A stretch of DNA of 64,000 bases. Source: Mactra quadrangularis (taxonomy: Eukaryota > Mollusca > Bivalvia > Venerida > Mactridae). Below the pieces are notes generated by a model that ran no database searches, was not told the origin of the DNA, and saw only the letters and a program-made list of their open reading frames with translations. Of this stretch, positions 35,310 to 48,200 are shown in pieces. The position numbers and the translations under genes are program-made. The number at the start of each line of letters is the position of its first letter. Position 1 is the stretch's first letter. The stretch covers positions 68,091,034 to 68,155,033 of the forward strand of contig CM046303.1 of assembly GCA_025267735.1 (NCBI GenBank), read 5' to 3'.

Positions 35310-35650
35310 ACTATCGATGAAAATGAATGTCCGTATCTATGTACGGGGAATATCGAGCACATATCGAGTATTTAAATCGGAAGGGTTAATGTATGCACCA
35401 CTGACCTTCGAATTAAAAATTAACAATAACAGCTACGCTCTTTGTGTATATTGTGGATAAACATATACAATCAGACGTCTTGAAGTATGTTTTTTTAACT
35501 TTCAGTAGCGCAACCATGCTGATTTAAAAACTCACTACAGGGCGTCTGTACTTACGATTCATAAAGATAGATACATGTACCTGTACAGATTATAGTACTG
35601 GGATATCGATCAAACGTCGAGTATTAAAATCACAGGGGTTAATGTAAGCT
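35310..35650 (+). repeat. Two tandem-like copies of the ~100 bp dispersed repeat
   Basis: 'tatcgagtatttaaatcggaagggttaatgta' (about 35365) and 'cgtcgagtattaaaatcacaggggttaatgta' (about 35620) are copies of the repeat also present in both arms of the inverted duplication. Confidence 0.55.
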
Positions 35651-35727
35651 ATGACACATACATTATTTTACTGATTTTAACATACCACTTTGATATTCAA
35701 CACTAAGTCTTATCAACATTCAAAATT

Positions 35728-35879
35728 GTTTCGAAAAAAACGAAAAAATATTTCGTTTAAACGAAATAATATTTCGAAAAAAAAAAACGAAATAATATTT
35801 CGAAAAACGTAATAGTAATTTCGAAAAAACGAAATAATTATTTCGTAAAAACGAAATAATATTACGTTTAAACGAAATA
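35728..35879. repeat. Array of short palindromic A/T units (cgaaataatatttcg)
   Basis: About eight to ten 'ACGAAATA' units alternate with their reverse complements over 150 bp, for example 'tttcgtttaaacgaaa' and 'cgaaataatatttcg'. CpG occurs at regular spacing in otherwise A/T-only sequence. It can fold into nested hairpins. Function unknown. Confidence 0.7.
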
Positions 35880-36186
35880 GTTGTGGACATAAAAAAAGTA
35901 TTTCAAAATATCACTTTAGGGGCTCCGTAGGTTTATGTACGCAATATTTACATTATAAACGATCTGCACTTTATTGCATTCTATAAAGATTTGATTGATA
36001 TAAATACTGCAACAAATAACTTCAAGTTTAGCAGTGCGCCCCTATCGTCACTCTTGGATGGAAAGCTCAGCAAATTAATACTTTCAAAATTTAGAACAAA
36101 ATGCGTAGTATAAATGTGTTACCTTTGTAGCGGTCAGTGTAAGAACAATAGTTTTTCGACTTCATATAAGCTGCATGAAAATATAC

Positions 36187-36998
36187 ACTATAGTCTGATT
36201 TTATCCTGTGAGCCGTGACTCCACTTTTGTATTTATAGATTTTTGGAACATTCCTACAAAAAGGTAACACAGCTTGTTTAACCAACCAATTGATTACTGT
36301 CTTTGTTATAATTTTCGACATCGATTTAAGTGACTCAGTGGTCGTGGCGGTAAGACGTTTGGATTGTTAGACATTGCTTTTGTTAGAATATGCATATTTG
36401 CCTGAGTTTGTGCTTAGTTATTACTTCGATGTCATGACTAAACTGTCTCGACAGTGTCTTATAGACATGACTCTATGTACATGCATTTTACAAGATAGAG
36501 AAGCAAAATGGGGTGCATGTAACTTTGGAAAATTCGATCGGTAAAATCATAGTCTGATTTTATTCAGCCACTGCATTTGAAGCCGAATGTATAATATAAA
36601 TGTATTATTATTAGGTACAATGTAAATTGCTGGATATAAAAATAAAGAACCAAGGAAATAAAACAAACAGAAATTAAACAAAATCAAATTATAGCACAAC
36701 AATCATTATATGATACGTACAACTATGCTTGAATTCAAGAATAAATATAAAAAATGTGGAGGCGGTGAGGTTCGAACCACCGTAGTAAAATTTGGCCCTA
36801 TGATTCCGACTTGTTACCGACTGCGCTGGTTTGAACAATGATTTTGAATTCATATATCATGCATATATACTTGAGATACAGTATTAAAGTTTGTATTGAT
36901 TTTTAGTGTAGTATTAACTGGTTATACCTATCGTCATGGTTATGATTAGACCCATCCAACATGTCACGGCTCACCGAATAAAATCAGACTATATATAT
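36187..36998. mobile_element. TIR-bounded MITE-like element (agtctgattttat...)
   Basis: 'tatagtctgattttatcctgtgagccgtgac' at about 36188-36218 is inverted at about 36963-36993 ('gtcacggctcaccgaataaaatcagactata'). A TATA motif sits at both outer edges. A further partial copy of the end lies inside at about 36549. The interior contains a tRNA-like minus segment but no transposase. The superfamily is unassigned. Confidence 0.65.
36760..36840 (-). repeat. tRNA-like segment (SINE head) inside the MITE-like element
   Basis: On minus, 'accagcgcagtcggtaaca' (A box-like) and 'gtggttcgaacctcaccgcc' (B box-like) are spaced as in a tRNA. The acceptor ends do not pair well, and neither CCA nor a leader context supports a functional tRNA, so a SINE head relic is likelier. 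Confidence 0.45.
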
Positions 36999-37319
36999 AT
37001 GTGTTTGTTATACAACCGTGTTTGTTTTGTTGACATCACAGTTGTTTAATATATGCGACCACGTGTCTGGTAGACTAATTATACAGTCTAAAGTCATCAC
37101 GTGTCATGTGGCATTTGTACCCTGGGTTCAAACAACCATGAAAAACACGATTTTATGGGACTCAGTCATTAAAACGCCATACCACATTGATGAGGAATTT
37201 ATCGTTTAATATAACCCACTAGTCTTACGTAAAAGCACGTTTTCAATACTTAATTAGCTGTTCTAGATTTCTAAATTGAACATCTATTGTATCATCACTT
37301 TAAATAATACATGTATTGA

Positions 37320-37870
37320 ATCACACTGTTGCTAGAACATCTATAATGTATCCACATGATTCGTTTGTGTGTTGCCGGGTTTAACGCCGTAGCAACACAT
37401 TGTATAGGTCATATAACGGCGGTCAGTCAACCTACTTACTCCTCCTGGAAAGGAGAAATCTCTGGATTTAGCTGTTAACTAACTACTAAGCGCATACTTT
37501 TGTCAGTGACTGACAACTGCCCTACATAATTAAAAATCATCGGTAGGAGGGAGAATGGCCGTAGAAATAATTTCATGGCTAAGCTCCACGAAAGTATGCC
37601 TCGCCCGGAAATCGAAACAAGACCCCTCGATAAGTAGACTTGCGTGCTACCAACTGAGCTAGCCGGGCGGCTCTCCACATGATTCAAAACTATGAATGTC
37701 ACCTCTCAAATTTAGTTCATGTGGTGCATTAACAAAGTTCCATATTCTTTATTCGACAAAACTTGGTATATAATAAATTTATAAATAAATGTGAAGTCTG
37801 TTCATGCCCCGTATTGACAAATAATAAACATCTAAGACCGTCCATACAAATAAACTCTAAATATCAATTT
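37320..37870. repeat. Short local duplicate (copy 1 of 3)
   Basis: The blocks 'gaacatct...acatgattcaaaac', 'ttagttcatgtgg' and 'ccccgtattgacaaa...aaataaact' recur near 40650-40770 and 41840-42060. Copy 1 is interrupted by the SINE at 37363-37673. Confidence 0.6.
37363..37673 (-). mobile_element. Full-length tRNA-derived SINE with perfect 12-bp TSD
   Basis: TCCACATGATTC at 37351-37362 and 37674-37685. On minus it starts GCCGCCCGGCTAGCTCAG and ends 'gctacggcgttaaacccggcaacac'. The related segment near 40675 is uninterrupted. Confidence 0.95.
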
Positions 37871-38654
37871 ATATTGAAGAAATGATTTCGTTTGGTGAGT
37901 ATAATAGATTTTATGTTAAATGACATATTCAATATTCAAAAATAATAAAAAAATGTATAGCTTTTAATGTCATTGCGGCGCTTAATGTTTGATCGCTTAA
38001 CACTAAGAAAACGGACGGATTTGTTTTTGACTTTTGACATTTTTATTACCTATATTGTGTAAATTGGCCAGTTAAGTAATAGTATGTTAATGTTTACGTA
38101 CTTCTGAAATGGTATTGTTATATGATTGGTAATTTGACTTTAAAGGTTCTCTTGAAATTGAGTAGTCAATTGTTATGACATCTTAACTATAACTTTGGCG
38201 ACAGACAAAACCACATGAGGTTATATAAATATAATCAAATCATTTTACCATATATTTTGATTACTCATTTTTAAAATTAGAGGCTGAACACTTCAATTAA
38301 TATTGTGCAAATATTATTATTATAGACTGATATGGCAAAAAAAACGTGCCGAATAAACTTAACATTCCGTGGTCCAATTTAAACCATTAAAACATAACAA
38401 AACTGTTGAGTAAATATGTGTCAGTATTGTTTGTAAATAAAAAAGTTAAATATGTTTACATTAATAAAAGATAATTTTGTTTACTCATTTTATCGGTATC
38501 ACTGGATGAATAAACTATCCTTACTGTACTCGTCTGTTTCTGAAATAGTTAATGCAACTTTTCTTAAATAAAAGTATATATTAACCATACAGTATATTAT
38601 TATACTTTTATATAAAAAAGTCAACAATTTGCGCCCCTTGGTCACAAATTCGTT
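37871..38654. other. No gene recognised
   Basis: Very AT-rich DNA with no ORF above background and no repeat partner seen. Confidence 0.3.
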
Positions 38655-39512
38655 TTAAGGTAGTATTCCCCTGACAAAAAATATGTGTATGACTACAGAT
38701 CATTTATCAGAAAACTGGTGTATAATTTAACTAGTGTCTAATAAAGGACATTAGTCAGTTATTTCCCCTTGTATACTCTTCAAATAGGTAGGTCCAATCT
38801 GTTGGATTACTCGGATTTTACCCTTACTTTTTAATATCAATTTGCCACAATTATTATAAATAATGTTTTTGGTAAATCAGTTAATATAAATTAATATAAA
38901 ATATTTTATTTTTATCCTTACATAGGACTTCAATGATAAAATCCGAGGATTCCAACTGATAGAATCTACTAACCAATTGGATTGCTTCAGATTTCATCAA
39001 GGAAAGATAACTGACATATGTCCCTTAATTAACTTTGCATTTCTATCGATTTCACCAATGTCAGTTTTTTTTCAAATTATGTTAACTATTTTTTTTTCTA
39101 TGGAAAAATAAAAAAATACACGATTTTCATATTAAATGGAGATAATTAGACAGCTTCATTAATAATTTTGCAACATAACACAGTTTTATAAATCTAATCC
39201 ATGTAGCATAATAAGTACGAAACTATTGGAAAAAAAGAATCTGTGTTGTTAGCAAAACGTAATAAAATATTTTCAATTCATAAAATCACTGATACTTTGA
39301 CCGAGGAACAACCGCTTGTTTGATATGTTCATGTACTGACTTCTATTTTCTTTCTCTTGAACCCAGATATGCTACAATTACATCAGAGTTTTAATATCGA
39401 TCCGACAAAACATGTGCCCCTTCTAGTGACACTACCAGATTTCGCCCTGTTGAACCCATGCCCTTAGCGCTTTGATGATTTTGAAAAATTGGCGTAGGCA
39501 ATACCACCTTAA
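38655..39512. mobile_element. TTAA-flanked palindromic MITE-like element
   Basis: TTAA at 38655-38658 and 39509-39512 flank inverted ends 'ggtagtattccc' and, on the other strand, 'ggtggtattgcc'. A longer internal inverted repeat covers about 38750-38830 and 38930-39040 (for example 'gtcagttatttccc' against 'gtcagttatctttcc'). TTAA target duplications are typical of piggyBac and Kolobok elements. No transposase is present. Confidence 0.55.
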
Positions 39513-41030
39513 CTTATTTTCTACTCATTACATAGACAAGCTCATTGCAAAGAGAGGTTGCATCAACGTATATATTTTACGTCACAAAATTACTAAACAT
39601 ATATTCAAATATCATTGGGCGAATTTTAGAAAATCAGATTGTATCAAATAGTACAACTGGTAGTACTGATTGCCATATTTTACTTAAATCTAAACTCTAA
39701 AAGTAAGGAAGAATTTTTAAAATGTTAGAAATTTACTGGTGGAGCCTGATAACAAGTAAGTGTTTAATTATGCATAAAAAGGGAACAAAATAATAACTTA
39801 CACCGATCTAATATTATTTTTCAGTTCGCTCACGACCACACTTTTGCTATGAACTTAATGTTTTAAATTAGATATACGTCATTTATAAATTTTTTTGTTT
39901 TGTTTAGGCTATGTACTGCTGCCAACTCACCTAACCAACTATACTAAACTGTTCTTTATCAACCCTCGCTTACCCGCCAACTTAGATAAGAAAATCTCTT
40001 TCTATGAGGGAAATGATATTTAATGTCGGATTTTTATAGATCGGTATAAATGTAAACTAATACGGACCGTAATTGAACGCAGAAATTTCAAAATCCGAAA
40101 TGCATTTTTAGCACTATACACTCGTAAAATTTAAAGAAAAGTATAATTATTTTATTTTAAAAGGGACAAACAATAGTAATACGTGATGATTTATGTGACG
40201 AAATGGAAATATGTATTATACTACATGTACATATAAGGCTAAGATGGAACCAGTGTGACACACGCGGATTTATGTTTCAAATGTATATACTTAATTGAAA
40301 AAGAACATAGACAGAGTAGAAGGAATGGATTTATTCAATATACTTAGCCCGCGGAATACTTGCGAATATTTTTTCGTGTATCGGTGTCTTTGAGATAATT
40401 AAAATACAGATGTTCGAGTTGGAAATATACTTTTATAGCATGTACTTGTTTTATGATAGGTAATTAAAAGTGATTTTATCAAATTCAATGAATATTTTAA
40501 AACACCATATTATCTGTGAAATATATCATTTAACAAGGAATTCTTTTAATAAACAATCACTTTTTATAATAAGTTAATAAGTTAAACAACTTAAAAACTT
40601 ATCGAGATCTCATAACATATTTTGCCTTTTCTAGTTTTTTTAATTGAACATTTGAAATAAGGTTGCCAGAACATCTAAATACATGATTCAAAACCCTTGT
40701 TTAGTTCATGTGGCGCAAGGTCGCAAATATTCTACTGAAATACATTTGTAATACATGTAATAATAACATTTTATTGTAAGATATCATGACTAAAGTTTAT
40801 TTTAGAAACAAAAAGGAGAATGTTTGATAAATTTAGGAATAAAAAATATAATTTACGACGCTTTTCGTCGCATTTCAACGCTGTTTTTTTCCAGTCATAT
40901 CACGACGGAAAGTCACAAAGATATATTGAACTATTGACTGACTATCGTATTTATTTATCGTTTAGTTTATATTGAACTATAGACATCGTTCTGTACTGTA
41001 CGGATAGGCAGTGTGCATGTTTACCGGTCA
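39513..41030. other. No gene recognised upstream of the intact gene
   Basis: AT-rich DNA. 40650-40770 is local duplicate copy 2. A motif-free stretch with 'acgacgcttttcgtcgcatttcaacgctg' (40855-40885) is the only GC-richer patch. Confidence 0.3.
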
Positions 41031-41037
41031 AAAACAC

Positions 41038-41045
41038 TATATAAG
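41038..41045 (+). promoter_or_regulatory. Candidate TATA box (TATATAAG) of the intact gene
   Basis: It lies 210 bp upstream of the chosen ATG. It would place transcription start near 41070 and give a 5' UTR of about 185 nt. A good match to the metazoan TATA consensus, but in AT-rich DNA this is suggestive only. Confidence 0.4.
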
Positions 41046-41254
41046 CCTATGGATTCTTTAGTCATTTAGTTGCAAAAGATCTTGGACGGGGGCGTAACAC
41101 AACCCAACTGTCTTGTTGAACACCCTGGCAAGAAATCATGAATCCCCCTCGGTCGGTCAAGGATCCTGAGAACTCTTACGGTTAAATTGTGTCTTGGATA
41201 CATTTTATATAGTTATTACACAACCGTATTTGATATTCATATCCATACAAAAAT

Positions 41255-41406
41255 ATGCTATTTTTTATTGCAGTGATCTTCATTGTTACTGGTTCAGTAC
41301 ATTCACAGACATGTAACTCTACAGCTATTATATCTGACTTGAATACTTGTACTCAACAGTATGGTGATCCAGCTCAACTTCAATATGTGCACACAGTTTG
41401 TCAGAA
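41255..41406 (+). CDS. Exon 1: signal peptide and start of module 1
   Basis: The ATG is followed by a hydrophobic core (LFFIAVIFIV) and a plausible cleavage site after HSQ. Mature residues start TCNSTAIISDLNTC and end at VC just before the donor aa|gtaagt. The exon ends in phase 2. The cysteine spacing C-x11-C-x16-C recurs in exons 3, 5 and 7. Confidence 0.85.
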
Positions 41407-42190
41407 GTAAGTCTAAATATGTGATATTTTGATGTTTCTACTAAGCGGGCGTGGCCGAGTAGTTTAGACGTTTGGTTAGTAGTCAATAAATAGCCACACT
41501 TTGGCTCTAATCCCATTAAAATCTACCCTTTTGTTTACTTGAGCAAGAAACTTTCTCCTACAAGTTTAGTTCCGGGAGACTAAAACGTGTATTCGAACGT
41601 GATTAATCTATGTTGTAAGTACATGTATACTATCTAGCTTATAAAAATTAGTATATTACCGCCGATATAAAACCTATACAAGGTGTTGCTACGGCGATAA
41701 ACCCAACAAAAACAAACAAATAAATAATAACATAGAATCATTGTACGTACTAAACAATCTCTCTTGTTCAACAGAAAAATGTATTAATATCTCACTAGTC
41801 ATATAACCTTTATTAGATTTTTCAATTTAACAACCATCACTTGTAATAATACAGTTATTCAATTACTCCAGATCATCTAAACTTCTACAATATTCAAAAT
41901 TATGAAAGTCAATTTGTTGATGGGACGCATGAACAATATTAACTCTATTGACTAATAACTGGCATAATTAGCTATTAATTTGATTGTTTTTATGTCCCGT
42001 ATTGACAAAATTAGATTATCTGAAACCATTCACACGAATAAACTGTTGACATATATTTTATTATTATTATTATTATCATTATTTTGATTATCATTATTAT
42101 TATTTTTATTATTATCATTATTATTTTGATTATCATTACTATTTATTATTATTATTATTAATTATTATTATTATCATTATTATTATTATA

Positions 42191-42270
<80 letters not shown>

Positions 42271-45200
42271 CATTATTATCATTATCTACCATAGTTATAT
42301 AGCACTCTTTTCATAAATAAATACGTTCAAAAGTGCTTTACAATAATAGTAATTACATTGATGTTTTTCAGCGTTGAATGTTACCTACAATGTATATCTG
42401 ACGCTGTTGGTAATTGTTATATAAACGATGAATTTGTATCTTATAATATTCCAAAAGAGATAGTAACAACACGTGCCATGTGTGACAACTTAACTTTGTA
42501 CTGTAAGTATAGTCCAACAGAATTAACCTGAGCTTGACCTTTATGTAAGAATATATTAAACTCAGTATTTGCAGTCTTTTTTTGTCTTCGTTTGTAAATC
42601 GCGTGTATCGGAAGCTTTCGGCAAAATACACGTACTGAACAATTAATGTTGTTTTCGTAAGAATAAATACTTTGAAACTGTGCCATAATACTGCTGACTT
42701 ACTTGTTTACCCAAAAACTAATGTGTTCAAAATAAAAAGTACAATAACATGCCACTTTAACATATTTGGTTTATTGCCACATAGGTTGGTATAAACATGT
42801 GTATAACCGTATATACGCATACGGAAACTCCCAATTTTATGTAAGTGAAGTGTGTAATTAGTATAATTAGGTAGTTCAAGCTAAGGTTAATTCTGTTGTA
42901 GACGCGATCGTCTGTATGTGTATGTGTCTGAGCGTATACGCTTTAAATGCATGTGACGCATGTTAACGCGATGTATCTATGTGCGCCTATGTGAACAAGT
43001 CTTTGTTGAATATTTCTAACACAGGCGCATTGATATTTACTTTTCAAGTACTCTATGAAAATGTTTTTCTAGATATCAATGTAACTGAAGAAAGGAAATT
43101 TCAGAATGTGTGAAATAATATTTGTCACTATTTTTCGAGATCAAAATGCTACAAAAAGTAGAAAAAGATTACTGAAAAAGAATAAAGATAACTGAAATGT
43201 AATCAAAGCGCTAAAGGCACTGGAGTTGTTCGACATAGAACACATGTTGTGCTTCGGTCCCTTAATGTGCTCAAAATGTTAAAAATATGTAGAATAAGAT
43301 TTCGTTTCTTGAAACATAGACTGTAGAGCTTTCTTTGTATTAAATCATCAAAATGGTGCCATTTGTACTTGTAAACTGTACATGAAAATCCAATTTTCAT
43401 TGAATTATCCCAAAAAACGATATCCCAATGTTCAGGTAAAACTAATTTAGAAATTGATTAAAATGCATACTCCTATAATTGCAAAGGCATAATAACCATA
43501 GAGGAGTACAGGGAAATACAATTGAATGTTCATACAAATTATTGGATATGTTACTATTATGTAACAGAACCACCTGTATATATTCAATAGTGTCAAACAC
43601 GGCGTACAACATACAACGGTTTTATATTCATGTATACACCGCACTATTTTCTGTGCGTTGTTGTCGTGCGATATGTGTTAAGCGTCTGAGCCAAGATATG
43701 TTTTATCGTCTACGTATAGAATAAGAGATAAATGCGTCACACCATTTCAAATTGGGGTTATCCTCGGAAAACCGGAAACTCTGAATTCCGAATACCGGAC
43801 CTTTTGCCATGGCTTCTAATGATAAATATGCATTAAAAATCCTCTGAAAACCGGACACCAAGTGTCAACTTTCTGTGTATTGTAACAGTTAAATAATCAT
43901 AATCCCTGGCAGATGTCAATTGTTAATTAAATATCCAAGCATTTATTTATACAGGTGTGAAAAACACTTGTCTGTCATTGTTTAGGATTCTTATTATGTT
44001 TCTTTTGTATAAACATGTATTGTTGTACAGACATAATTTGTGAAAATCTTTTAATTTCAAATATTGTTTTATACAAATAAAGAGGCTAGATGTTTGTTTT
44101 CAAAATTACTAAAGTTTGTTAGTTGTAAGGAAATAATGATGTCTATCTTTTTTTATTTTGAGTAAGATATTAGAAAATATTTTATATGATGTTGTTATTG
44201 TTGTTATGTGATTATATGCATTCATTTAAAATGAGAATAACATCCATATTTATCAATTACATGTATTTATTTGAATGCATTTAAAGTCCATTGATAACAT
44301 GTACATTTAAATGTAATTTTTCTAATTTCTCAGTAAATTGACACTTGCCAAACCAAAATTGACCAAACATTAATCAAAAATATATAAATAAATAAATAAA
44401 AGATATAGCTTAACCATCCATTTAATGTAGGAAAATGTCCCAACAAACCCATAGCTATGTTTAAGTAGTGATTCTGTATAAACCTCTGAAAACCGGAATC
44501 CTCTGAAAACCGGACTTTTTGGTCAGTCCGGGCCAGGTCCGGTTTTCAGAGTTTTTACTGTATATATTTTCAGTGTTTGGTTAAAAGTAATTATTACAAT
44601 ATTATTCTTAAAACCTTTCTCAGTAATACACATGCTTGAAGAGTTGAGTTCCTTCATGTACCTCAAAAAGTAGATTTTGTATTAAGCTTGCTATACTAAT
44701 ATATAAAAGTCTTGAAAACTTTGAAAACTCTGTATATCATAGGTTTGAAGAGTTGAGCCCCGTCGTGTACCTCAAAAAAGGAGAATCCGTAGTAAGGTTG
44801 CTACACCGATTTCTCATATGGCATATTATATTAAAATAATGACCTCGTTTAAATAGTAAGTTTGGAAAAAATATTTCTTACTGTCTAGGAAGTTAAGTTC
44901 AATTTTAGCCAAAATAGATGCCATTCAAACCATTGAGCTAATTTTAGAGAATGCGTAAAATTGCGTGATAATGCACGAAATCGCACTGTATACATACAGC
45001 AGTAGTCCTTAGGGATCGAGAGGTCCTGGGTTCGAATCCCACTAGGGGTACTGCTAATTTCCTTGCGCAAGAAATTTACCTGTGATTGCTTTACTCCACT
45101 CAGGTGTAAATGGGTACCTGTAAGGGTCAAGCACTTTATGCTGTGGCTGCAATCTGCACCGTGTGTTTACAGTTGGTGTATGACTCGATGATCAGGGAAG

Positions 45201-48200
45201 TTAATGTCAAGAGTCGACTGAATAGTGATACTAATTGTAGACTCCAAAAACCCTTGCTTTAACTTTAACTTTAATGGCACGTTCAGAATGTACAATATAT
45301 GTATACATTTCGTATTTCAGATGATGGTTTGTATAATGATCATTGTTCCTTTTCTAACAATACGTGTGTCGTGATGCGGAACATTACAGCTCTGACAACA
45401 GAACTTGCCGCAATAAATGCAACAACAAATCCGACACAATATAAGAACGCCTATTGCCAGTATGTGAAAAAAATTAATTAAATGTTTAAAATAATATTCA
45501 GTTTCATAATTGTAATATATATATAGCTTCATAACCAGTAGTACTGTAATAAATACTATTTGATGAATATAAAACAATATTTGAAATGACTTTCTGGACA
45601 AATCTGACTGGCACAGTCTCTATTCACTGAAGACATTCAAAAACGCATTTAAATTCATCTATACCTTTTATAACGAGATAAACACTTAATCGTATTGCCA
45701 CCATCTTTTACAGCTGTATGTAAATCTGCACTAAAATTGTCATAACACTTTTTTACTTTTTCAAAATACGTTTGTACCATTTAGGCGCTTTAGTTGATAT
45801 TTAAGTTGAAATATATACACAATCAGTTTAAACAAAATATACAATGTAACACTACTCGTTTCTTTTACAGATTGAACATGGTTATACTAATGTGTCTTAA
45901 TGTTCAACCAAATAACAACAATTGTTCCACGAACATGATTGAATTCTTTACAAACTTTTACTTCACATTTTATTCGGACAATAATTGTAGTTTTATAGCA
46001 GAAAACAATCCATATTTTACAACATATGCTGGTGCATTGAATTGCACGGCTACAAATCCCAGCAACCAGACGACATTGTATACGACTTCCCAGAGCAATA
46101 CAACTGTAGATCCATCTTCCAACACTACGGCATGGACTTCAAACAATACAACGACTGATACAATTACTACCACAACAATTTTGACTCCAAACAATACAAC
46201 GACAGATCCAATTACTACCACATCAATATTGACTCCAAACAATACAACGACAGATCCAATTACTACCACATCAATATTGACTCCAAACAATACCACGACT
46301 GATCCAAACACTACCACATCAATATTGACTCCAAACAATACAACGACTGATCCAAACACTACCACATCAATATTGACTCCAAACAATACAACGACTGATC
46401 CAATCACTACCACATCAATACTGACTCCAAACAATACAACGACAGATCCAATTACTACCACATCAATATTGACTCCAAACAATACAACGACTGATCCAAA
46501 CACTACCACATCAATATTGACTCCAAACAATACAACGACTGATCCAATCACTACCACATCAATACTGACTCCAAACAATACAACGACAGTTCCAATTACT
46601 ACCACAACAAAATTGACTTCTCAATACAGTTCAACGTCATCTCCAACCACCAGCACAATGGAATCAACCTCTCAAATTAGTACGATGTCACACTCAACCA
46701 CGAGCACTCAGCAATCGACAACTCAAGCACCTAATCAGGTAACTTAAAATAACTGAGTGGTACTACTACCTTTGTTTTAGGTCACATGTATATTTTGCCG
46801 TTGTAGCCCTTTTTCTGAGTTTTGCATTTGATTGATTTTTTTTTCTTTTACAAGTTATGTTCTGCAATAATGTGTGTCACTGTATGTCAACGACATGAAT
46901 ACTTCGCTCATATATAACGGCCCAATTTTTAGAAATTGAATCTCTTAAACTTGTACTAAGAAACCTGAATTGTATGACGTGTTTATTGTGTCTTTAATAA
47001 ATATTATAATAAGTAACTTTACGGTTGTATGGCGGTTTCATGTCTTCTGTAAATGAATATATCTTCGAATAGAGGCCTCACGATAACCGAAGGTGTTTTG
47101 TTATATCTCTGGGTTTTTTGTAGTTGTCTTTGTACATATAGAAGCATTGCCTTTTGTCTCCTACAACAAATGTGTTGACGATTTGATAGCTAATATTATG
47201 AACACGTGACAAGAGCAATGGTTCAATGATAGGACGCAAACATATGAATCGAGAGCTCCCGGGATGGAACCCACCTTGGGGCACTAATTTCGTTGAGCGG
47301 GAAATTAATCTAGTTGTTTCACTTCACCTAGATGTAAAAGGGTACTGTGAGGAACACCTGCTTCAAGGAAAAATTCAATGATCAGTGGTTATCGTACAAA
47401 AATTTAAAGTCGACTGAGCATGTATATCGAAGCAGACTTAAAACCGCACTTTATTTTTAACTTGTTTATTCCTTATTTTAGGATTGTTCCTGGCAACAAT
47501 TGACATCCTATCTAGCAGGTTGTCACAATATCTCAGCTGATCAGTTCACGACTTCTTATGAGGACGTTCTGACCTCGTTTTGTGACAAGTAAGTGCATTT
47601 GAATCGCATTTTTGTGCATTTTTGAAAGAGCAAATGGCCTTATTTAGTGTTTGAGTTTACGTCTAGATAAAATGAATCTTAAAGTAACCTCAACATCAAA
47701 ATTAACACTTAAAATAATAGAAATGTACGAGGTATAAATATTATGAGATTTCAAACACGTAAACTGAAAACGATTTTTTAATCTATTGCATTTGATAGTA
47801 AAAATTACACCATCAAAAGCGAAAATACAATTTGGTTGTTCATACTTAAAACAATAGTTTGATCGCAATATATTTAAGATTAGGTTTTGTGATAGGAATA
47901 GGAATAATAAAAGACCCCTATGTTTTGAAATATGTGCATTTAAACTTAAAAAGAACTTAGAAAGCAAAACGGTTTGAAATGCTTATTTTTGTATCTAATA
48001 CATTATTGTAATGATCACTAGGTTTGAGGCATTTTTCGTGTTTGCAATAGATCAATATTTCTTCATAATTATTATAGAGGCTTTAAATTGTATTTTCCTA
48101 TTTCAGTATTGAATGTCACATACAATGTTACACTGAAGCAGTTGGAGATTGCTACCTGGAGGACCAAGCCTTCTTTTTTGATCCAATTGTGTACAAAGTG

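Noticed and set aside
44885..45130. 81-codon minus ORF in intron 2
   Set aside because: It is SINE-derived: its GIRTQDLS-type text is the tRNA B-box region read on the other strand.
45970..46605. 211-codon minus-strand open frame over the mucin repeats
   Set aside because: It is the antisense shadow of the 48-bp coding repeats: the repeat keeps one antisense frame open and yields only VVVxGSVVVLFGV units. The + strand exon has splice sites and phase support.
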